Assembly: GCA_973895155.1 (NCBI GenBank)
Contig: OZ316891.1
Span: forward strand, 13,516,001 to 13,580,000
Origin: Marsupella aquatica
Lineage: Eukaryota; Marchantiophyta
Direction: 5' to 3'
DNA length: 64,000 bases
Position 1 is the first letter of the stretch; each line of letters opens with the position of its first letter. The notes below the pieces were generated by a model. The model saw only the letters and a list, made by a program, of their open reading frames with translations, searched no databases and was not told the DNA's origin. This document shows positions 25,035 to 35,307 of this stretch, piece by piece. A program made the translations under genes and the position numbers.

Positions 25035-25752
25035 TGGGAAATTCATTTATACTAGCCACAATACCATGCCCTTCGCTTCTCCGTCTTCGTTCTCCCTTCC
25101 TTTCTTACAAGCGTACCATACTCAATTCATTTATACTAGCCAGAGTATGCCTTTCCCTTCTCACAAGCATACCATATTGCCCTTAGGTGTCCATACTCAA
25201 TTCACTTATACTAGCCATAATAAGCCCTTCCCTTCTCACAAGCATACCATATTGCCATGGGGTGTCCATACTAAATTCATTAATACTAGCCAGAATGTGC
25301 CCTTCCTTTCTTACAAGCGTACCATACTCAATTCATTTATACTAGCAAGAGTATGCCTTTCCCTTCACAAGCATACCATATTGCCCTTGGGTGTCCATAC
25401 TCAATTCATTTATACTAGCCATAATAATAAGCCCTTCCCTTCTCACAAGCATACCATATTGCCATGGGGTGTCCATACTAAATTCGTTTATACTAGCCAG
25501 AATGTGCCCTTCCTTTCTTACAAGCATACCATACTGCCCTTGAGTATCCATACTCAATTCATTTATACTAGCCAGAGTATGCCTTTCCCTTCTCACAAGC
25601 ATACCATATTGCCCTTGGGTGTCCATACTCAATTTATTTATACTAGACAGCATATGCCCTTCCTTTCTTACAAGCCTACCATACTGCCCTTGAGTATCCA
25701 TACTCAATTCATTTATACTAGCCAGAGTATGCCTTTCCCTTCTCACAAGAGT
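25035..25752. repeat. 75-bp minisatellite, about ten copies
   Basis: TATACTAG or a close variant recurs at about 25,048, 25,132, 25,207, 25,283, 25,339, 25,411, 25,489, 25,564, 25,639 and 25,714, a dominant spacing of 75 bp. Units also share CACAAGCATACCATATTGCC and GTGTCCATACTCAATTCA. Because 75 is a multiple of three, a 265-codon frame on + and a 162-codon frame on - stay open; both are artefacts of the repeat. Confidence 0.9.
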
Positions 25753-26015
25753 ATGTAAAGTCAGTGCTCCATTCAAGGAAAATGAGAGAACAGGCATGGG
25801 AATCTGGTGATGAAGAGCCCGCCTGTGCAATGCACAGATATTGCACAGGTATTTGGGAGGGCACTATGGGACGCTTGTGAAATGGGACAGGCACGGGAGT
25901 TAAATAAAATGCTCCATTCAAGGACAAGAAGAAGGATGGGCATGGGAGTCTAGTTATGAAGAGCCCTCAGAAGAAATGTACTGATATTGCACAAGTATCC
26001 GAGAGCAAAATTTTA
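25753..26015. repeat. Imperfect tandem duplication of about 150 bp
   Basis: TGCTCCATTCAAGGA, GGGCATGGGA-TCT and TGATATTGCACA-GTAT occur twice in order. It directly follows the minisatellite. Confidence 0.55.
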
Positions 26016-27970
26016 AATAGAGCTAGATACACAATCTGCACGAACAAAACCAAGGAAAGAAAAATAAACCTATCAACCTTTAATCACAAAGATAATGTAA
26101 ATCCAAGAGAAACCAGGCCAAAATTGTTCAAGGTGGATCAAATGCCCACAGAGGACAATAATCTAGAGATTCTCATAGCCTCCCATTGTAGAGAACTCCA
26201 ACCTTTTCAGATTTACGTGTTAGTGATCCCCCCTAGCAAGATGCCAGAGTTTAAGAGACACACCACTTCACCTCATAAGTGGAGCCCCAAGAATGGCATA
26301 CATGGCCTCAAATTGAACTTGGGGAACCTGCATGTAGTGCCCCAACCTCAAGTGGGAATCCAGGACGGTATAGACCTTTTCCCTTAGTTTCCCTTGTCTC
26401 CCCTTTGCAATGCACCTACTAGCTCCTCAAGATCACTTGCAAATCTTGTGCTATGGTCCCCCATTCATGGGTGACGACAATGAAACCTCAGATGAAACCA
26501 CCAACAAACCACAAAGATGGCACTCCGGGACCAACTCCCCGGGGTGCAACTCAAGTAATTGGAAGCAGATCAGCCTCCACTATGCTTCGCTTGAATGAAT
26601 CAACACTCTTGTGCTAGATCACGATTGACTGACAGCTTGTGAGGGTTCTTAGAACATGTACTCCCCTCATATAATTATGTTTTGGGGGACCTACCACCCT
26701 TGACCAACTTTGATCCTCTAATTGTGACCCTCAATCCATATGTAGCCAGATTCATAACTTCCAGCCCATGACTCCTTTGCACTGCTTCAGATCAACAATG
26801 AATTGATGATGGTGCTACCAACAACAGCTCGTGATCACCTTCTTTAGGTGTCTTCTTGGACTAAGGGGTATTGGGGTAGGTCTGCAACACTGCATGCCCA
26901 TCCTTTTTCACAAGCATACCTTATTGTCATCCTGACCCCATACCCCGCCCATACCCAGACTCTCATTCCTGCCAATATATCACAGGCCCACCTTGCAACC
27001 CTATCCAAGCATTAATTTCAATTGGAGAGTGGAGGTCATAAGTATAAATGAAATCCCCATTTCAAGATGGAACTTTGATAGTAAACTTATTTGTAAAATA
27101 CACAAAGTTTTTGTGTGATTTTTGCAAAACAATGTAAACATATATTAGCCTGACATGAGTGATGTGTGTTTTCTTTTCAAAGTTGCATGAAAAGAAAGCA
27201 TGAAATTTTCTTTTGAGAGAAACGTTTTCTAGCCAAATTGATGTTGAGCAAAGATGCAACTCACAACGGCATGCACATGATCATCCAATAAACAAGTAGT
27301 CAACATAGAGGAATACATGGTTTCTTTCCAATGAGGCTACGTCTACAAGAACACACAAGGATTTAATTGCACTCGAAGCCAGTCGGCCACTCAGGGGGTT
27401 AACTAGGTGTATATTTTTGGGTACCACATGTGATCCCAGCCTAATATAAATAGAATTATTTCATAAAGAAAATATTCCAAGAATATTCTCTATTTCAATA
27501 TTAATAACTTACTTTATTGTATAAAAGACATATATTAGAGAATATTCTATAAACATGAGTTTAGAATACCTTCTTTTGCCTCCTATGCTTTTTAAGATTT
27601 AGTTAATTTCTATCAAAAATACCTATTTTGGATCACACGTGGTTTTTAAGATTTTTGATAGTCAACCCCCCAAGGTCGGCCATACCAAGTCTCACAACAC
27701 AAGCACTTTCTATCTCAGCTAGAGTTCCTCCTCCACAAGAAAACATTGTTTGTATAGATAGGACTAGTGCAATAACCCAATCAAGTCTATGACTGTGGGT
27801 AGTCTGACTATGGCTGTAGTTGTAACTCTAGAGAGTAAATGCCTAACAATTGACAAGTCTAAACAATTCATAGTTTACAATTTTTTTGAAAAAATGTACT
27901 AAACACCACCAGTCAAAGCTTACAAAAAGCTATATTATTATGTAGTGAAGTTCTAGGATCCCAACTTCTG
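26016..27970. other. Gene-poor DNA
   Basis: A 143-codon frame at 25,956-26,387 has no recognisable motif or splice support. CACAAGCATACC, part of the 75-bp minisatellite unit, appears once more near 26,930. AT-rich from 27,400 to 27,950. Confidence 0.4.
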
Positions 27971-27974
27971 GTTC

Positions 27975-29515
27975 CAAAATTGACAGCTTTTTTTCTTCCT
28001 GGTCAAGTGAAAAGTCATGACTCTTTGTTCCTGCTAAGACTCTTCAACTCCAATGAGTCGCGGAACTCGACTACCTTAACACTTAGCTCCGGCATCGCTG
28101 ACTTCGACGACAAGCTCCCTTATGGTCCAGGCCCGGATAGGCCATCCGGGGAGGACTTAGCATGGGGAGACTTGTGGACAATGAGACGTAGCACTAGCGA
28201 GGCAAGGAGCCAAGCTAGGGACACACACTAAGGACTTGGACTAGCGGATAGCTGGTTGGGTCAGGGGAAATGGGTCGGGCTCAAGGATGGCCGTCCGGAC
28301 CTCCGGACGGACTTTGAATTCTGAGGGCTTGAGTGTGAGCTCCTCCCGGGCCCAAGCCCAATGGAGTTGACGCCATGGGCAACGGACGCTTGGGGCGCAA
28401 GTTATGGCCCGATCCGGGTTAGGCCGGTCGGGGGCCCCGAGCGGCGATGAGACCTGAGGGCCTAGGCATGAGCACTGGGTCAGCCCGGTCACAACGGGCT
28501 CTGCTTGCGGATGCCTAACAAGAAAGTTATGGGCGTTGCCAGTTGGTGGCGCGCCCATAATGCGCGATAGGATTCGGGTTGGGGGCCAAATGTTTAGGGA
28601 CCAAAGCTGGTTCGGGGGTGGCAGGTCTCCAAAAGCATATATGAGGGGAGTGGTGTCTCCCTGGGGGCCAAGGGCGAGCCGAAGTCGTGAGCCGCGGCGG
28701 TCGCGACACTATGGGAAACCGCCAAACAGAAATGGCGATATCTTCCCAACGGGAAGTCCGTTGGAGGACTTCTTAGGTGCGTTGGAAAGCTCAGCTGGGT
28801 CTGGGGGTGCCGTAGGTTCTCGTGGTTGGCAGGTGTTAGCTCGTCCGCTTGCCAAATCCTGCCGAACAGCAACCAAGCCGCGTTCAATCTCCCAAGGGAG
28901 CTTGCGTTGGGGAGGCAAGGCCAAGTACGTGTGGAGGCTGATCGAGTTCCAAGGGTGCTCGGCCCCTAGACCACCAGTGGGGCGAACCGGGAGCGGTTGC
29001 TAGAGTCGGGGCCGTTCTGGTCCCGGCGTGTTGGGACAAGCTTGGGACAAGCTACACTAATTGGGCCATGAGCATGTCCTGAGGTCAGGGCAGTCAGTTG
29101 GTGATGGATAGGTACGAGGGGAAACCCGGGCCGCGCCCAAGGAAGGGGCTGTTCTGGACGAACAATGTGCGTGGGTTCTGGTTCCGGCTTATGGCATCGG
29201 GAGGACCTATCGCTGACCTATTTACCAATGTCTGTTGAGCTTGAGTTAGGATGCTAGACTTGGCGAGTTCTAGATCCAGAAGGGTTACTTACCGAGATGC
29301 TTGGTTGCTTGTGCAGACAGTGAGGACCGTTGAGTAGCGATCGTGTAGGAGAGCAAGTGCGGCTTTGTATGGGAGGGGCCGCTGGTGGTGCAAGGGGCAC
29401 TAGGGTGCTTACTCGAGGTATTCCGTGGAGGCGTTCGGGCACCAAGGGCACTTAGGCGTGAGTGCTGGGATTGGTGAGGGCGCTGGGTGGCAAGGACCAC
29501 CACTCAATGCCACAT
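27975..29515. other. GC-rich island in AT-rich DNA
   Basis: Composition rises abruptly to about 60 % G+C between two AT-rich flanks. It contains a 155-codon Gly/Arg/Pro-rich frame at 28,536-29,003 and open frames on the other strand, as expected from few AT-rich stops. No domain is recognised. An inserted retroelement segment such as a solo LTR is possible, but I found no clean TG...CA ends or target duplication. Confidence 0.5.
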
Positions 29516-32500
29516 TGATCCATAGAGTTTTTTAATTTCCGGTGCAAACCAACTACTTTCCTTTACATACATAGAGTGAAGAAAAACTGCTGAAACTAAA
29601 TTTGACAATCAAAAAATAGATATAATAAAATTATATCTTTTATAATAAACTAACCTTTGAATGAACAAATAAACTTAAAGCATTTTTTTAATTATTTCAA
29701 CACTAAATGGGTACAAATGCATTTATTCATATGTGAATATGTATTTCTTAAATTGCTAGCATTGAAAAACAGAAAAATGCATTTGTAAAATACCAATTAC
29801 AAGTTTTCTCATATAAAAATTTCACAAATTTTGATTCCCAACTATGGCATCGGCTGTTGCATTCATGTAAGAACTCTCCACAACGAGGGCCTTTTTCACT
29901 GCCACTACTAACATGGATATATGTCATCCAAGTGAATTCATGTTTGAATAAATCTCAGCCAAGCTTACAAACCCTATGTGAGCAAAAGGTCTGGGATGAG
30001 ATTTCATCCAAGCCTATAGCTCCCACATGCAAGCTCCCATATGCAGTCAGCCACTATTGGGAAGCTATTATCTAAGAAATGAAAAAGTTATTATTAAGTT
30101 CAGTGGAAGTCATGACCTCATAAAGAACTATTATCTTTAAACTTTTGAAATAACATCATCCCCCAAACTGCCATAAGCTCAGATGTGACCTGCACTCTTC
30201 ATATGAAAGTCAAGATTTTTAAGTAAATCCATGTTAAGACCCCACCCTTATCACTTGGAGAATGGAAACTCTTTTTTCTTTCCCAAGCAAAACAAACAAG
30301 TTCATTAAGTGGGTCACAAGTTTATTAAGTGAGTCTCAAATTGAGAACAAGCCCTCTCGTGGATGAGTAGGATCAACTAAATCTTACATCCTACCTACCA
30401 TCTAGATTGGGCTCTCTCTCTACGTGCCTTTAGAATAAGGTATGTTTGTCTTCGCTGACTACTTTTAAGAAATAAAAATTTGTACACCTTGTTGGCATGG
30501 TCTTCTCCTTAGCTCTTCAATATCTTATGTTATCCACCAGGTTTCTTTATTCACCTTATCTTTATCCTCCTTTGTACCCTGTCATGATATTGTTACTCCA
30601 ATGTTGCATTTGTTGATGTTGAGATAAGTTGCAAGAGGATGCCTCAAAGTTAGTTTTGGTCCCCACACTGGTCATAGCATGGTCCTGTCACTGAGACTAC
30701 CTCTGGTGGCCCCTTCCTCATTGTCCCCACTATCAATTGCTCATCACCATCATATCAAGTTCAATCTGCCAAAACAACACAAATTAGGTACAGTAGGGAA
30801 CTAGGATCTCTATACTATAATTGACAATTAAAGTATAGCTTTCATGACCTACTCAATTGATATATATTTAAACTATGCTTGTGAGTAGAGATGGGCATGG
30901 GAAGAGTAGAGGAGACTTTTGTGGGTATGCACCGATATCACTATATCAGGCTACTCTTACATAGCATTAATGAATGTACCCCATGCAACTCAATCTATAC
31001 CCCTATGGTTCATCACACATCAAAATATGATAATGGTATGGAGTGATGTGGTTCACATGTCATATTTTGATGTGCACTTACTGGGACTGATCTATACAAC
31101 TCAATCCCCACCTCCATGGCCAGTGACTTTTTAGTTTCAAATTCTTGGTTAAATTTGTCCTCCTCCACTTATTGCGTAGTGATACAAAGAAAATTCAGTG
31201 GAAAAAATAGCCAACTTTGCCCAAATTTCCCTTTAGCTGCAGTTGGATTTGCCAGATCTTTGAAGATCTGAAGGTTGTTCATAAGATCAGAACACATCTT
31301 GAGGCTTTCCATAAATTTGGTAATATTCATAACTAAGTATATAAGGTGGTTCCCACCTAATTTCCCTCCTCGACCTTCAGGCAATCACCAGTTAAGTCCC
31401 TCACAAACAACAGAGAAAACCATTGTTTATGGCTACCTTAATGTTCTGCAGGGCTTTGCACCATTCCTTTCAATCTTTGACATGCTTGTGTTACAAGCAT
31501 CCCCAATAACTTCAAGAATTCAAGTGTTCTTGGCAAGATTTGGATGTTCCCCCTTTGGAATCATTGTTGCTTTGATCCTACTTCTGAAGTGGTTCCCAGT
31601 CTAAGAGTATCAATTTAGCTATTGATTTTCATAGTCACAAAGTGGTCATTGAGGAGTGCTGTAGTTTTGAATATTGCTTTTGTTTTTATGGATTACTGTA
31701 TAAAAATAATGGAATTGGGATTATTCAAATACCCAAATCCAACCAAATGATGAGGGATTAGGTACTTGTTCCGAGGTTTAGGTTGCTCAAACATATCTTA
31801 TCTTACTCTTTTGCGTGGGAGGAGCTAACATAATGATTTTATGGATTATGGATTTCAAGCCCTCATGCAAGGCATCTGTACTGCCATAATGAACTAAAAG
31901 GGTAAATATAAACTTGTGTCATTGAACTAGTCTCTCTATCCTCTTGTGGCATTGCTTTCCTCTCCTCAGTCCCTGTTTGCCCCTTTGCCTCTCTTCACCT
32001 CCTTTATCTCAATCACATTGTCCATTGCTAACATCTTTATGATAGAAAATTAGGGAATGTTCCTTATTTTATATCTTTTACAAAGTAGATGTTTTCCCCC
32101 TATCTCACCAGGGGGCAAAGGGGGTGAATGGAACTTATCTTGTTCTCCTTCAATTCCATCCTCTTGCCCCTCCTTTGTCTGCTTTGGATAGCACTATACC
32201 AGGTATTTGTACAAACAATATTTCCTATTTCATACTCCAGTGGCATGCTCAACACTGTTGGTTTTGGGCGGGAGGTCCAAAACTTAAATCCCTTCCACTT
32301 GGATGCTGTGCCAATTGCTTTTCCATTGTTGGTATCCCACCTTCATGTACTTCTCTGCCATGCAGTATCATATGCTGCCCTTCCTTCTGAGGGAATTCTG
32401 AATGAGCATTCCTTGGGAATTCATTTATTGGTGCCCTAGTGGGTCATGTTATTGCGTTCTGCTCATCTTGCACAGAAGGTGACAACATTAGGGTGTATGT

Positions 32501-32640
32501 CTTCACATTTTTGAATGTTACTTAGGGTGCATGGATACACATAAGGGAAAAGTTTGCTGGATACGAGCTGTCCCAACAAGTGTAACTGAATAGTAGCTGT
32601 CTGCATTGTGACAACTAACTTTTGAGTTCAAACTTCAGAT
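29516..32640. other. Gene-poor AT-rich DNA
   Basis: No gene supported. Hydrophobic frames at 31,275-31,604 and 32,124-32,439 have no splice context. A partial copy of the 12-13 kb repeat lies at 30,790-30,905 (CATGACCTACTC then ACTATGCTTGTGAGTAG). Confidence 0.45.
30790..30905. repeat. Dispersed copy of the 12-13 kb repeat
   Basis: Shares ATACTATAATT, TTTCATGACCTACTC, AAACTATGCTTGTGAGTAG and GATGGGCATGGG in the same order as the array at 12,130-13,262. Confidence 0.6.
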
Positions 32641-32644
32641 TCAA

Positions 32645-33010
32645 CCAGCTTTTGCACAAACCCCCATCCCAAGTGGGGTTTGAGCAAAGTCCTTTGCACA
32701 CCAAATGTTTGACACTTGGAAAATTGAAGGTCTCTCTCTTATCACCTAAATGGAAACTGAAAGGTTGGCAGCATCTGGAGTGAAGGGGTTGTAACCTCAT
32801 CCCAATGTGGACTTCATGAAAGCCATGTGCACATAACAAACCTCACACTTAGTTAGAAAATGGAGGTCCCTCTACTAGCATCTAAATGGAAACCGGCAAT
32901 ATCTACGAGGGGGATCCAAGGGGTTGTAATGAACAAGTTTCCCAGGATTCACCAAAGCTTTGCACACACAAGACAACACTTGGAAAATTGAAGGTCTCTC
33001 TCTTACCAAC
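32645..33010. repeat. Diverged tandem repeat, two copies
   Basis: ACACTTGGAAAATTGAAGGT followed by CTCTCTCTTA occurs at about 32,713 and 32,978; CTAAATGGAAAC and AAGGGGTTGTAA recur between. No gene. Confidence 0.55.
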
Positions 33011-33529
33011 TAGCTTAGTTAGATCTGATTTTGCCCAAATAATAAATAATCAAAAGACCCTCTAAAACAGTCACAACCTCTGCAGCTAGGTCTGGAAATT
33101 TTATCGAGGAAAAGTGCTCTGGCAAATGGTGGTTGCAAAGACATGGTTGGCTCCAATACTGGAAAAAGACTCACAACGTTTTGGCTTGGAAAAATGAAAA
33201 TGGCCACCCTCGAAAGTTTGGAAACAAGTAAAAATAACCTTCCACAAGTTACCACTATTGAAATAAACGGAAATTAGGCAGGCCGGCAACATTTTGAAAG
33301 CAGGACCCATGGGCTTTGTAATAAATGAGTTTGTGACGAACAAACATCTAACAATGAGCTGTTATTAATGAATTTCCCGGGAAAAAGCATCTACGAGTGA
33401 CGCAAAAGGCAATAATAAATGCGTTTCCAGGAACAGTCACCTTAAATTAATGTTTGGGACCTGTTCTCACTTTTTTCTTTCCGCCTTGAATGACCATGCT
33501 CTCACTTTTCCCTAGGCTTGCGAACGACA

Positions 33530-34165
33530 GCGGATAACCATAGTAGCTGTGTACTTTGTTCCTGGTCTGACCCCATAGCTGCGATATCAACCACAGTAGT
33601 AGTGGACCAAATTCATGCTTAATCAACCATAGTAGCACCGTCTTCGTGGTCCGCTGCCCTAGCCTCGAAATCAACCACAGTAGCAGTCTACCGAATTCAT
33701 GCCTTCATCAACCATAGTAGCAGTGTAGCGTATTTCAAGCTCTGCTGCCATAGCTTTCAAATCAACGACATTAGCAGTGTAGCGTATTTCAAGCTCTGCT
33801 GCCACAGCTTCGGTATCAACCATAGTAGCAGTGTCTAGAATTCGTGCTCTGCTGCATTGGCTTCGGTGTCAACCATGGTAGCGGTGTACCGTGTTCCTAG
33901 TTTTCTGCCACATCGCAATCAACCATAGTAGCCGTGTACCGTATCGCTGCTCTGCTGCATACCTTCAGAATCAACCATAGAGGCAGTGTACAGTACCGCA
34001 ATCCTGCTCTGCGGCCGTAGCTTCGGAATCAACCACAGTAGCAGTGTACCGTACCGCAATCCTGCTCTGCGGCCATAGCTTCGGAATCAACCATAGTAGT
34101 ATAGTAGCAGCGTACCGCATTCGTGCTCTGCTGCCATAGCTTCGGAATCAAACAAGCAGAGGCAG
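33530..34165. repeat. Minisatellite of about 36-58 bp units, 11-12 copies
   Basis: ATCAACCATAGTAGCAGTGT with small changes recurs at about 33,585, 33,621, 33,668, 33,706, 33,760, 33,815, 33,869, 33,917, 33,969, 34,027 and 34,085. Units also share CTGCTCTGCTGCCATAGCTT-type text. The array lies about 1.1 kb upstream of the E2 start codon. Confidence 0.85.
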
Positions 34166-35307
34166 CACAGGACGGGACTGGAGCGCCAAAACTCGTGGGT
34201 CCCCATCGCTTCTAATGATCATGCGCTCTCGCCGTCGAAGAAGCGCTGCTCCATTAAAGTTGCTGTGCCGCACACAGTAATGTGAAATTTGAGAGGAGGA
34301 GGAGGAGCACGAATTCGAGGCAGCGTGGCTTTGCTTGCTTTGGTTGGTTGGTTGGCTGGCTGGCGAGTTTTCGTCCTTCCTTCGTTTCTTCCTCTCGGTT
34401 GCGTTGCGTTGCGTGCTCCGTTCCTTCGTCGCCTGCAGTGACCTTGTTTTGATTAGATGAGACATATATACAGTGGCCGCTTCCTTCGCTCCTCTTGTTG
34501 TTTGGTCGATAGCTTGCTGCTGTTGGTGCGCGTGCGAGCGACTCACAACACTGGCCGAGATCGATGTGCAAGACCGTCGAGTGATTGATTGAGTGAGTGA
34601 GCGAGGCCCTGCTGAAAACAAGGCAAGGAGGGCAGACAAGGTTTGAATAGGCGAGGGCCATTTGATACGGTATGTGTGGTTTGGTCCGGTTCGGTCGGTT
34701 TGGAGAGGATTGGTTTTGCGTGCAGGCTTTTGTTGTAGAGGGCTCGAGAGGAGGAAGGGCGGCTTTTACTGCTGCGAGTGACGTTGCTTGCCTTGTTGAC
34801 TTGTGTCGGACGTCGTTACTGGTGCCATAGGCGGTTCCTGCTGGTGTTGTGATCTCATGGTGCGTCTTCAGTCCTCTGACCTTCATCTGTTGTCTGTTGC
34901 AGTTCTGGGGTTATTTTTGGAAGCGGGTCGGGTCAGACTTGGAAGGAGGGAAGGAGGAAGGGGATTGAATTCTGGCTCCGGCAATTCGTTCCTCAATTCA
35001 TTCGGTCACGTCGGCAAGGTGTTCTGGAAGCTGGCTGGCTCGCTGAAAGTTTAGTATTTGTCAAGATGTGTGGCTGAATTACACAGTTCTCGGAAGAAGG
35101 GTTTTCGTACGGCTCTTGTTGAAGAGGGCCCAACCAGGAAGAGCTTGCCCACTGGTCGGCGATTCGGTAGCGATCACTTGCGCACACGATCAGGACAGGG
35201 AGGGTATCTGTTGTGGACGGATACTGAGTTGCAGATTCAGGGGAGGGGCTCCCGTGTTAGCTGGGTACAATTCTGCACAGCAGGAGAGGCAGCCAGGGGA
35301 AGGCAAG
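34166..35307 (+). promoter_or_regulatory. 5' flank and probable 5' UTR of the E2 gene
   Basis: Expected promoter and leader of the ubiquitin-conjugating enzyme gene. It is rich in GGTTGGTT, GGAAGGA and TTCCTTC runs. Long frames on - (34,148-34,639 and 34,254-34,886) are low-complexity and antisense to this leader; I do not call them genes. Confidence 0.35.

Noticed and set aside
24961-25758. 265-codon ORF on + and 162-codon ORF on - (25,342-25,830)
   Set aside because: Both run through the 75-bp minisatellite; the period is a multiple of three, so frames stay open without coding meaning.
28536-29003. 155-codon ORF in the GC-rich island
   Set aside because: High G+C removes stop codons on both strands; Gly/Arg/Pro-rich text without motif.
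34148-34886. Overlapping 163- and 210-codon ORFs on -
   Set aside because: Low-complexity Ser/Gln/Asn-rich text antisense to the E2 promoter and leader, overlapping each other in different frames, no motif.
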